Assembly: GCF_000775915.1 (NCBI RefSeq)
Contig: NZ_BBLT01000001.1
Location: 1-64,000, forward strand
From: Sporocytophaga myxococcoides
GTDB lineage: Bacteria; Bacteroidota; Bacteroidia; Cytophagales; Cytophagaceae
DNA length: 64,000 nt
Direction of reading: 5' to 3'
Positions within the stretch are counted from its first letter, which is position 1; every line of letters begins with the position of its first letter. A program made the translations under genes and the position numbers. Of this stretch, positions 17,008 to 25,664 are shown piece by piece. The notes beneath the pieces were generated by a model that was given only the letters and a program-made list of their open reading frames with translations, did not search any database and was not told where the DNA came from.

Positions 17008-18075
17008 TTATTTTATTCTGTATATCCAGCCAAATTTATCTTCTGCTTTTCCAAGCTTAATATCATTTAGCGCCTTATTCAATTTGTTAGAAAGCTCTCT
17101 TGTCTCTTCGCCTGGTAGAACAAGGTCAGTTCCTTTATAATTTATTGTAGATATCTGAGTAATTGTTGCAGCTGTTCCTGTTCCGAAAGCATCTTTCAGC
17201 GTTCCGTTTTCATAAGCTTTTACAACCTCATCTACAGATACTCTTCTTTCTTCCACTTTTACACCCCAGTCCTTAGCCAATGTAAGAATACTGTCTCTCG
17301 TAATCCCTGCAAGAATAGATGTAGACAGAGGTGGCGTAACAAGAGTATCTCCGATGATAAACATCAGGTTCATGGTTCCGGATTCTTCAAAATATTTATG
17401 CTCTTTGCTGTCTGTCCACATAATCTGCTGATATCCCTTTTCAGCAGCAAGTTTGGCAGGCAAAAGAGAGGCAGCATAGTTACCTCCTGATTTTGTAAAT
17501 CCAGTACCACCTTCTGCTGCTCTTACATATTCTGTCTCTATGATAACTTTAACTGTTCCTTTATAATAGCCGGCAACAGGTGAAGTAAATACTATAAATT
17601 TATAAGTAGAAGATGGTTTTACCCCAATAAACTCATCTGATGCATACATAAATGGTCTAAGGTAGAGAGAGCATCCTGGCTGATTAGGAATCCAGGCTCT
17701 GTCCAGTTTAATTAGTTCAGTTATACCTTCAAGGTACGCACTTTCGTCAAGCTCAGGCATGCAAAGTCTTTTTGCAGATTTGTTTAGCCTTTTATGATGA
17801 TCAAGAGGACGAAATAGAAGAATGTCCCCATTATCTGCTCTGTATGCTTTTAAACCTTCAAATATCGTCTGGCCATAGTGTAAAACTGAGGTGGCAGGAC
17901 TCATTGAAATATTCTGGAAAGGCACAATTCTCAATCCGCCCCATTGCTTATCTTTGTAATCCATGACAAACATATGGTCTGAGTATACTGCTCCAAACTC
18001 AAGATTTGTAAAATCCGTCTGACTTAACTTTGAATGTTTGGTCTTTTCAATTTCGATATTCTGAGTATTAATCAT
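17008..18075 (-). CDS. ilvE: Branched-chain amino acid aminotransferase
   Basis: 355 residues, fold-type IV PLP enzyme of the eukaryote-like BCAT subgroup. Interconverts Leu, Ile and Val with their 2-oxo acids using 2-oxoglutarate. Landmarks: LHYGQTIFEGLKAYR near residue 62, SLYLRPFMYASD, the PLP lysine in TGFTKSGGNYAAS, the EESGTMNLMF loop and FGTGTAATITQI. Transcribed away from comB through a shared terminator. The 279-nt upstream gap (18076-18354) to lptD contains no clear promoter or leader peptide that I could support. Confidence 0.96.
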   Translation of the reverse strand: MINTQNIEIEKTKHSKLSQTDFTNLEFGAVYSDHMFVMDYKDKQWGGLRIVPFQNISMSPATSVLHYGQTIFEGLKAYRADNGDILLFRPLDHHKRLNKSAKRLCMPELDESAYLEGITELIKLDRAWIPNQPGCSLYLRPFMYASDEFIGVKPSSTYKFIVFTSPVAGYYKGTVKVIIETEYVRAAEGGTGFTKSGGNYAASLLPAKLAAEKGYQQIMWTDSKEHKYFEESGTMNLMFIIGDTLVTPPLSTSILAGITRDSILTLAKDWGVKVEERRVSVDEVVKAYENGTLKDAFGTGTAATITQISTINYKGTDLVLPGEETRELSNKLNKALNDIKLGKAEDKFGWIYRIK

Positions 18076-18354
18076 AAAAAGGGGAAATTCTCAATGTTTA
18101 ACGGTAAAGTTATTATTTTGGTGATCCAAAATCAATCAAAACTGACTTTTTACAAGATCAACCTTAAATTTTTTTAGCAAGCCTTAAATAAAGTGTATGC
18201 TGTTTTAATAACGGATTTTAGAAATTGTATGTTATTATTTGTCTGGTTATTTTATATATAGAAATATAAAAAGAATTATCAGATCTTTTTTAGGATGTAA
18301 ATTATTGATTTACAGTTTTATTTAAAGGTTGCAGGTGTAGTTATAATTTTACAA

Positions 18355-21033
18355 TTAACGCGGGCCTGTTCTAAGCGAGTTGTCGTACCAGTCACGTTTT
18401 CTGTTCAATTTCAGATCCTGAAGTACCGAAGCTTTAACATTTATGTCAAAACTATAAGATTGTCTGTATCCAAACGGAATCCAGTTGAAACGCATCTCCC
18501 AGCAATGAAGGTCACGGTAGACATTGATCTGGGTATAGGTTACCGCCTGGTTGGTTATATCATATCCAGAGTTGAATCCGATTTTCCATTTTTCAGAAAT
18601 CCTCAAATCTCCGTTGAAAGAAAGCGTTTGTATCCTATTGCCTAGATTATAGCCAATTTTTGTATAGCTAAGGTTGTAGCTTACATACATGCTCCATGGA
18701 ATATTGAAGTCCACATACATTTCCGGATTGGCGTTAATTACATTAAGTTCTGCCTGACTTGCATTTGGAGCTTTGTAATTTTTCTTTTTAGCTGCAGGAT
18801 TCAGATTGGTGCTAAGCATTAAAGAGTATTGCTGATCTTTTGTTCCTCCAAAAGTAATTATATCATTACGTCTTTGAAATACTCCTCTAGTTGACTGGGA
18901 ATCTAACGTGTAAAAATAAGGGTCGAACACATAATTAAAATTTATATCCAGTCTATTGAAAAGTTTAGTTCTGGCAGAAATAGCAATTTTGCTAAGTTGA
19001 AATGAATCTGCGGTGAAGTCATAGGAACCATTCATAGAAAGGTTTTCGAGAATTGGTACTTTTTTAGTTGGGTTTACACTATCGTTTTTTGTTTTAACTT
19101 TAGCTTCTATTGTATTATTTAAACTGAAAGAGAGCATATTAGATTCACCCCTGCCAGGACCTCCGTAAAGAAATCCATTATACCTGGAAAGGGATTGGTT
19201 CGTAGTCTCGCCTCTTGCGGTTACTGGAACAATCTGATAAGACGGACCTCCAAATAGTTTCGAAAAATCAGGACGGTATGTATAATTTAAAGTAGGGATC
19301 AATGTATGGCGGACGCCCATTAGGCTGCCTTTTTTGAAATAGACAGATCCGAAAATTCTGGTAGTTAAGTCGGCGCTGAAGTTAAAATCATAAGCGTTTG
19401 AAAATCTTCTAAGAGTATCATAAGTTACGACTTGATTGGTGTCAGGACCAATTGTTCTATAATTTAGCCTGTTAAAATACATGTACTCGTTGAAGTTCAA
19501 AGATGGGTTCAGGTTGAAGTATTTCAGGGCTTTAATGGTGGTAGCAACACTTGCAGAATGTCTGAGGCCGCTTCTGGCATAAGGAGGAGAGAAGATCCTT
19601 CCCAGATTGTTAAAGTTTAATTTTAAGGTATCAAGGTTTTCACCCTCCGGAGTTCTTCCCCTTCTTACACCACTTAAGTTACTGGCCTGAATTGATCCAA
19701 TCGAGCCATAAGAAACGTTAATTTTTTCATACCAGCTGTTTCCGTCTCCGATTTTTTTCTTGAATGGATAAATCCTGTTCATGTTAAAAGCAAAATCAGG
19801 GAATGTAAAATCGTATACTCCTGTGTTATTATTCTGAGTAGATCTTGCAGCAAGTGATAAATTGAATGGTGTACCCCCGAAGAATTTTGAATAAGAAATA
19901 CTGGAGGTCATTGTATTTGTTAAATAGGCTGCCGGGTTATAAGCATTATTTCTGTTAAAAGTTGTACTGGCAAAATTAACCCCTGAAGAAAGCCTGCTGT
20001 TTTTCTTTGATATCGTCTGGTGGTTCCAGACAATTTTATAATCATCAACAAAATAGAATTCTTTAGCTCCCTCTGCCACACCAAAATTCGGATTGGTACT
20101 TTTCCTATGATTAAACGCTAAATCCAGGTTTCCCCTGAATTTGTACCTGCTTATATAGTCTGTCTGAGATTGCAGTCCATAACTTCCCAATGTATAAATC
20201 TCTCCGATTAACCTTGAGGCAACGTAATCATTGATTGCAAAATAATACCCACCGTTTCTCAGGAAAAATCCTCTGTCGCGGGATTCACCATACATTGGAA
20301 AGATCAATCCGGATTTGTTCTTTTTAGGTACCGGAAAGATTCCAAGAATAAAACCCAGTGGGGTAGGAACATCTGCAACATAAAGGTTAAATGGTCCTGT
20401 TACAATCTTGTCCTGAGGAATTACCTTTAGTTTATTTGCTCTGATATGAAAATGCGGATGAGCCAGATTACAGGTCGTATAATTAGCACTATTAATGAAT
20501 AGTGCTTCATCAGTTCTTTTTACTTTTTCACCATGGATAAATCCTTCGCCTTGCTGAGTAATGATGCCTGAAATTATTCCTTTGCGGGTTTTGAAGTTGT
20601 ATTTGATGATATCTGCGGAATATTTGTCATCCTTTTCTTTAAACAGAGGAACTCCTTTTACTTTTCCTGTTGAATCAGGAACACCAACAGCAGTCAGCGT
20701 AGAAGTTGCCCAGTTAATTTCAATCTGCTCGGCTTCCAGAGTAATATCTCCATAATTGATTTTTGCATCACCATATAAATATGCTGTTTGAGTCACCACA
20801 TCAAGACGTATGGAATCTCTTGCAGAATATTTAATAGTAGTTTCAATGTCGCCTTTATGTTTCACATTAAGCGAATCAGAAGTGTCTGTAGTATCCTTTA
20901 CTGCAGCGGCTTCCGTGCTTTCTGCCGGCGCCAGCACCTCGGTAGAATCTGACTGAGAAAAAGCAATTCTGCCTGAAAGCAGAAAGATAGTCAGAAAAAA
21001 TACACCTAAATTTTGTACTAGTTTTTTCAGAAT
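18355..21033 (-). CDS. lptD: Bacteroidota-type LPS-assembly protein LptD (OM barrel)
   Basis: About 892 residues. Predicted outer-membrane protein that inserts LPS into the outer leaflet. After the signal peptide comes an OstA/LptA-like beta-jellyroll (RDSIRLDVVTQTAYLYGDAKINYG, TLEAEQIEINW and similar rungs, about residues 60-230). A large barrel follows with many aromatic-rich strands, ending in an NGDLRISEKWKIGFNSGYD region and an ELHCWEMRFNWIPFG-like segment. Start choice: the first canonical start is GTG at 20937, which lies after the signal peptide. Upstream in the same frame LKKLVQNLGVFFLTIFLLSG-RIAFSQ is a perfect signal peptide, and the frame begins ATT-CTG right after an in-frame TAA (21034-21036). 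I therefore place initiation at ATT 21033 or CTG 21030. Confidence 0.85.
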   Translation of the reverse strand: MLKKLVQNLGVFFLTIFLLSGRIAFSQSDSTEVLAPAESTEAAAVKDTTDTSDSLNVKHKGDIETTIKYSARDSIRLDVVTQTAYLYGDAKINYGDITLEAEQIEINWATSTLTAVGVPDSTGKVKGVPLFKEKDDKYSADIIKYNFKTRKGIISGIITQQGEGFIHGEKVKRTDEALFINSANYTTCNLAHPHFHIRANKLKVIPQDKIVTGPFNLYVADVPTPLGFILGIFPVPKKNKSGLIFPMYGESRDRGFFLRNGGYYFAINDYVASRLIGEIYTLGSYGLQSQTDYISRYKFRGNLDLAFNHRKSTNPNFGVAEGAKEFYFVDDYKIVWNHQTISKKNSRLSSGVNFASTTFNRNNAYNPAAYLTNTMTSSISYSKFFGGTPFNLSLAARSTQNNNTGVYDFTFPDFAFNMNRIYPFKKKIGDGNSWYEKINVSYGSIGSIQASNLSGVRRGRTPEGENLDTLKLNFNNLGRIFSPPYARSGLRHSASVATTIKALKYFNLNPSLNFNEYMYFNRLNYRTIGPDTNQVVTYDTLRRFSNAYDFNFSADLTTRIFGSVYFKKGSLMGVRHTLIPTLNYTYRPDFSKLFGGPSYQIVPVTARGETTNQSLSRYNGFLYGGPGRGESNMLSFSLNNTIEAKVKTKNDSVNPTKKVPILENLSMNGSYDFTADSFQLSKIAISARTKLFNRLDINFNYVFDPYFYTLDSQSTRGVFQRRNDIITFGGTKDQQYSLMLSTNLNPAAKKKNYKAPNASQAELNVINANPEMYVDFNIPWSMYVSYNLSYTKIGYNLGNRIQTLSFNGDLRISEKWKIGFNSGYDITNQAVTYTQINVYRDLHCWEMRFNWIPFGYRQSYSFDINVKASVLQDLKLNRKRDWYDNSLRTGPR

Positions 21034-21061
21034 TTATTAAAAATTTACAATTTTTGTATGC

Positions 21062-21081
21062 AAAGTTATCGTAATAACTTT
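21062..21081. promoter_or_regulatory. Palindromic candidate operator between lptD and the amidase gene
   Basis: AAAGTTAT and ATAACTTT form a perfect 8-bp inverted repeat around CGTA in the short gap between two divergent envelope genes. Size and position suit a dimeric regulator or a shared terminator-free promoter region. No binding factor can be named. Confidence 0.35.
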
Positions 21082-21095
21082 TAAAATCGAATATT

Positions 21096-21878
21096 TTGAA
21101 CAATATTGTATTGACCATCCTCCTCTCAGCAATTATTGTGCTAACTTCCTTCACTCCTGTTGAGGTCAAACAATACAAGCTTAGAACAGTTGTAATTGAT
21201 GCAGGTCACGGAGGTAAAGATCCCGGTTGTCTTGGAAAGAATTCTCATGAAGCTGAAATCACTCTCGCAACCGCACTTGAACTTGGCAGAATCATCAAAG
21301 AGAATCTTCCCGACGTAAAGGTAATCTATACAAGAACAAAAAACGAATTTGTTGAACTTCACGACCGTGCCGGTATTGCAAACCGAAACAATGCAGATTT
21401 GTTTATCTCTATTCATTGTAACTCTGGCCCTAAGCATGTATTTGGTACTGAGACATATACAATGGGATTGCATACAACCGAAGACAATCTTGAAGTGGCG
21501 AAAAGAGAAAACTCTGTTATACTGAAAGAATCTAATTATAAGAAAAATTACCAGGGTTTTGATCCCAGCTCTCCTCAGGCACATATCCTCTTTTCAGTTT
21601 ACCAGAATGCTTTTATCGAAAATAGTCTTAGATTTGCACAAAAAGTCGAAAAACAATTCTCTACAAGAATTGGAAGAACAAGCAGGGGAGTAAAGCAGGC
21701 AGGATTGGTTGTATTGTGGAAGAGCGCAATGCCTAGTGTCTTGATAGAAATCGGGTTTTTAACCAATCCAGCTGAAGAAAAATTTTTGAAAAACAAAACA
21801 AGCCAGGTTTATATGGCTTCAGGAATTTACAGAGCCCTGAAAGAATATAAATCAGAACTTGAATCAATGAATAAATAA
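21096..21878 (+). CDS. N-acetylmuramoyl-L-alanine amidase (Amidase_3)
   Basis: 260 residues. Zinc amidase cleaving the amide between MurNAc and the stem peptide, used in daughter-cell separation and wall turnover. N-terminal membrane or signal segment (IVLTILLSAIIVLTSF). Zinc ligands: His in VIDAGHGGKDPG, Glu in SHEAEITL and His in SIHCNSG; catalytic Glu in VLIEIGFLTNPAEE. Initiation at TTG 21096 is the only canonical start before the hydrophobic segment. Divergent from lptD (62-nt gap) and coupled to the MCE gene 3 nt downstream. Confidence 0.93.
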   Translation: MNNIVLTILLSAIIVLTSFTPVEVKQYKLRTVVIDAGHGGKDPGCLGKNSHEAEITLATALELGRIIKENLPDVKVIYTRTKNEFVELHDRAGIANRNNADLFISIHCNSGPKHVFGTETYTMGLHTTEDNLEVAKRENSVILKESNYKKNYQGFDPSSPQAHILFSVYQNAFIENSLRFAQKVEKQFSTRIGRTSRGVKQAGLVVLWKSAMPSVLIEIGFLTNPAEEKFLKNKTSQVYMASGIYRALKEYKSELESMNK

Positions 21879-21880
21879 AA

Positions 21881-22816
21881 GTGAAAATATCTAAAGAAGT
21901 AAAGGTAGGACTATTGGCCCTGGTTGCCGGTGTGATACTATATATCGGATTTAATTTTTTAAAAGGAGTAGACTTTTTTTCTCCTACAAAAAAATACTAC
22001 ATCGTTTACAATCAGATTGACGGACTCACAGTTTCAAATCCTGTCACTTTGAACGGTATGACCATAGGCCGTGTAGACAATCTCAAAATGGTCACATCCC
22101 AGAATAACAAGATTGTTGTTCAGATTCAGGTAGATGAACATATTGTTTTGGGAGACTCAACAAGCGCTTTCATTGCCAATACAGATTTATTAGGTGGCAA
22201 ATCGATCGACCTTAAACTCGGCAAAAATAGCAGGACTTTTGAAAATGGCGATACGCTCAAAGGAAAGATTGAAAAGAATATCACCGAAATGCTCAGTGAA
22301 AAAGCAATTCCAATACTAACCAACCTTGACTCAACTGTCGTAAATCTTAACAAAATTTTTGGAGATGAGCTGGGTACGAGTGTAAAAACAACTCTTCACA
22401 ATTTTGAACTGGCTTCCGGCGATTTGAAATTACTTATTGGTGAAAACAGAAAGAATCTTTATGCAATCACCTCAAATCTTTCGGCTATGACCTCATCTTT
22501 GGCTCAAACAGAAAAAGAGTTAAAACCACTGATTGCTAAAATGAATCATTTCGCTGATTCTTTAAATGATCTTGAGTTAAAAGCAACAGTTGCAAATGCC
22601 AACAAAGCAATGGAAAATCTTAGTTCTATTACCAATAAAATTAACTCTGGGCAGGGTAGTATCGGCGCATTGGTGAATGACAAAGCATTTATTGACAATC
22701 TTAATAGTGCTGTTAAGAATATGGACAAGCTGGTTATTGATCTTAGAAATAATCCGAAGCATTACTTCTCTCCTCTGGGGCAGAAACCTAAAAAGGGATA
22801 CGTAGCTCCTGAATAG
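21881..22816 (+). CDS. MlaD/MCE-family lipid-transport substrate-binding protein
   Basis: 311 residues, GTG start 2 nt after the amidase stop. One N-terminal transmembrane helix (VGLLALVAGVILYIGFNFL) anchors a single MCE domain (about residues 36-115; YYIVYNQIDGLTVSNPVTLNGMTIG-like start, then DLLGGKSIDLKLG). A long coiled-coil-like tail (about 130-290) could form a hexameric needle. MCE proteins ferry phospholipids across the periplasm with an ABC transporter. No mlaE or mlaF homologue lies in the window, so partners are encoded elsewhere. Ends in FSPLGQKPKKGY. Confidence 0.92.
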   Translation: MKISKEVKVGLLALVAGVILYIGFNFLKGVDFFSPTKKYYIVYNQIDGLTVSNPVTLNGMTIGRVDNLKMVTSQNNKIVVQIQVDEHIVLGDSTSAFIANTDLLGGKSIDLKLGKNSRTFENGDTLKGKIEKNITEMLSEKAIPILTNLDSTVVNLNKIFGDELGTSVKTTLHNFELASGDLKLLIGENRKNLYAITSNLSAMTSSLAQTEKELKPLIAKMNHFADSLNDLELKATVANANKAMENLSSITNKINSGQGSIGALVNDKAFIDNLNSAVKNMDKLVIDLRNNPKHYFSPLGQKPKKGYVAPE

Positions 22817-22850
22817 TAAAATGAGTTATTTATTGAAAAAGAAAATTGTA

Positions 22851-22880
22851 AATCCCGCTTCTGCGGGATTTTTTGTTTTA
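22851..22880 (+). terminator. Terminator after the MCE gene
   Basis: Perfect stem AATCCCGC with GCGGGATT, TTCT loop, then TTTTTGTTTT. The following gap 22881-23095 holds nothing else I can support. Confidence 0.92.
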
Positions 22881-23095
22881 AATTACCAGTCTCAAAAGAG
22901 AACAAAATTTTTTATCCTAAGTAAATAACAAATAAAAGTATCATAAGGATAATAAAACCTGGATTTTGGAAAGTCAGTAACGATTTTTATTCAGTATTTT
23001 CAAATAGGATGTGGAACCCGTTTAATAGATACTAATAAGTTCGACTCATCATCCTAACTATTATTGTCAGTTTATTTATTTTAACCCCGAAGGTC

Positions 23096-24724
23096 ATGAA
23101 TATTGAGTTCAACAAAAATGAAGATGTTTTCAGACAACTTTCCTTTCAGTTAAAAACAAGATTACAAAAAGTAAAACTAGGAGGCGGAGAAAAGAAAATA
23201 GAAGAGCAGCATGAAAAGGGTAAGCTAACTGCAAGGGAAAGAATTAAAAAATTAATAGATAAGGACTCTCAATTTCTTGAAATAGCAGCCTTGGCAGGAG
23301 AAGGCATGTACTCTGAAGTTGGGGGATGTCCCTCTGCTGGTGTGGTTACTGGAATAGGATATATTCACGGACGTCTTTGTATGATAGTTGCAAATGACGC
23401 TACTGTGAAAGCAGGAGCCTGGTTTCCGATTACTGCAAAGAAAAACCTTCGAGCTCAGGAAATAGCGATGGAGAACAGACTACCTATTATATATCTGGTA
23501 GACAGTGCAGGTGTTTTCTTACCAATGCAGGACGAAGTCTTTCCGGATAAAGAACACTTTGGACGGATATTCAGAAACAATGCCATTATGTCTTCTTCAG
23601 GAATTGTGCAGATTTCAGCCATCATGGGTAGTTGTGTTGCCGGTGGAGCATACCTGCCAATTATGTCCGATGAGGCTTTGATTGTTGAAAACACAGGTTC
23701 TATCTATCTTGCGGGACCTTACCTGGTAAAAGCGGCTATTGGTGAAACTGTAGATAATGAAACACTCGGAGGTGCCTCTACCCATTCTGAAATTTCAGGA
23801 GTAACAGATTATAAATGTGCCAATGATGAGGAATGCCTGGAGAAGATAAGAAGTATAATCAGTAAAATCGGACATTCGGACAAAGCAGGATTTGACCGAG
23901 TAGAACCCAAACCGCCAACAAAGGACTCGGATGAAATATATGGAATATTACCTGCAGATAGGGTGAAGCCCTATGACATGAGGGAAATAATAGAACGCCT
24001 GGTCGATAATTCAGAATTTGAGGAATACAAAGAACTGTATGGAAAAACCATTTTGTGTGGCCTAGCAAGAATAGATGGTTGGTCTGTGGGTATTGTTGCC
24101 AACCAGCGCAAAATGGTTAAAAATAAAAAGGACGAGATGCAGATGGGAGGGGTGATATATTCAGATTCTGCTGATAAAGCTGCTCGTTTTATCATGAATT
24201 GTAATCAAAAGAAAATTCCATTATTGTTTATTCAGGATGTTACAGGATTTATGGTAGGTACCAGATCTGAGCATGGAGGTATTATAAAAGATGGTGCTAA
24301 GATGGTTAATGCAGTGGCTAATTCTGTGGTACCAAAGTTTACTCTTATCATTGGTAATTCTTTTGGTGCAGGCAACTATGCTATGTGTGGGAAGGCTTAT
24401 GATCCAAGATTAATTTTTGCATGGCCAACAGCGCAATTGGGGGTTATGAGTGGAGCTTCAGCAGGTAAAACACTTCTTCAAATCAAAGTATCTTCTATGA
24501 AAGCAAAAGGACAAACCATCACTCCGGAAGAGGAAAAGAAAATCCTTGAAGAGATTACGTCCCAGTACAATGAGAAGCTCTCTCCCTATTATGCTGCCTC
24601 CCGCATATGGGTAGATGGAATAATTGATCCTAAAGAAACCAGAAAATCAATTTCCATTGGCATAGAAGCTGCCAATAACGCTCCAATTGAAAAAAAGTTT
24701 AACCCAGGAATCCTTCAAACATGA
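23096..24724 (+). CDS. Acyl-CoA carboxylase carboxyltransferase (beta) subunit, methylcrotonyl-CoA carboxylase-like
   Basis: 542 residues. Crotonase-fold carboxyltransferase that moves CO2 from carboxybiotin to an acyl-CoA. The stretch [24 protein letters not shown] and the following [21 protein letters not shown] match the methylcrotonyl-CoA carboxylase beta type better than propionyl-CoA carboxylase. The C-terminal half has the second acyl-CoA pocket ([41 protein letters not shown]). No biotin carboxylase or biotin-carrier subunit gene is adjacent. Leucine catabolism is the likely role, by family. Confidence 0.93.
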   Translation: [542 protein letters not shown]

Positions 24725-24801
24725 TGTTTTCAGGTTTCCTGTATATCTTTATAGTTTGAATTTTGGTTATTATATAGGTAAGAAGGTAGTTAGTATAAGT
24801 A

Positions 24802-25653
24802 ATGGACAATAAGAAAATCAAAGCATTAATTTCCCTTTTGGATGATGAAGATACAGAGGTGCTCCTGCATGTAGAAAAAGAAATTCTTGCTTTAGGGGAA
24901 GGTATTATTCCATTTTTGGAAAATGAATGGGAAAATAATTTTAACCCGATTGTTCAAAAAAGAATTGAAGAGCTGATTCATACTGTCCATTATGATTTGC
25001 TGAAAGTAAGATTAGCTGCCTGGAAGGAAAGCGGTGGAAAGGATCTGCTTGAAGGAATGTGGATTATTGCTACTTATCAATATCCTGATCTCGAAATAGG
25101 TAAGTTGAGGTCTGAACTTGATCAGATATACTTCGAAGCCTGGACAAATATGAAAAATGAAATTCATCCATTTGACCAGGTTAAAATTTTAAACAATGTA
25201 ATTTTTAGCCAATATAGATTTTCAGCAAATACTAAAAATTTTCACTCTCCTTCTAACTCAATGATTAACATTGTTTTAGAAAGCAAAAAGGGGAATCCGA
25301 TTACGCTTTGCGTAGTTTATCTGCTGATTGCGCAAAAACTGAATATGCCGGTATACGGAGTGAATCTCCCTAATTTATTCATACTTACATATAAATCGGA
25401 TTCTGTTCAGTTTTACATTAATGCGTTTAATAAAGGATTGATCTTTTCTAAAGCTGATATCGACAACTATTTGTCTCATCTTAATATCAATCCTTTAGAT
25501 ATTTTTTACCAGCCATGTTCCAATCTGGATATTGTTAGAAGGATGCTTAGAAACCTGTCCGTTTCCTTCGAAAAACTTGGTGATGCAGTAAAAGTGGAAG
25601 AAATTAAACAATTATTGGATTCAATTTCAGATGGAAGAGAAATAATAGATTAG
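24802..25653 (+). CDS. SirB1-family transglutaminase-like protein
   Basis: 283 residues with an N-terminal helical repeat-like segment (DDEDTEVLLHVEKEILALG, residues 10-45) and a central SirB1/transglutaminase core-2 domain (about 95-215): IFSQYRFSANTKNFHSPSNS, then KGNPITLCVVYLLIAQKL-NMPVYGVNLPNLFIL. The His usual in the SirB1 PGHF motif is Asn-Leu here, so catalytic competence is doubtful. Function of the family is poorly defined. Converges on the thioredoxin-like gene with an 11-nt gap. Confidence 0.82.
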   Translation: MDNKKIKALISLLDDEDTEVLLHVEKEILALGEGIIPFLENEWENNFNPIVQKRIEELIHTVHYDLLKVRLAAWKESGGKDLLEGMWIIATYQYPDLEIGKLRSELDQIYFEAWTNMKNEIHPFDQVKILNNVIFSQYRFSANTKNFHSPSNSMINIVLESKKGNPITLCVVYLLIAQKLNMPVYGVNLPNLFILTYKSDSVQFYINAFNKGLIFSKADIDNYLSHLNINPLDIFYQPCSNLDIVRRMLRNLSVSFEKLGDAVKVEEIKQLLDSISDGREIID

Positions 25654-25664
25654 TTGCTGATTAT

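Noticed and set aside
18076-18354. Possible branched-chain leader peptide or attenuator upstream of ilvE
   Set aside because: No Leu/Ile/Val-rich short ORF followed by a T-tailed hairpin was found, unlike the pheA leader.
20876-21178. 100-codon frame on the minus strand spanning the lptD signal region and the amidase start
   Set aside because: It overlaps two well-supported genes in other frames, encodes no coherent domain and ends in out-of-frame lptD sequence. It is a shadow.
21141-21584. 147-codon antisense frame inside the amidase gene
   Set aside because: Cys/Phe-rich translation typical of an antisense shadow; the sense strand carries all zinc ligands of an amidase.
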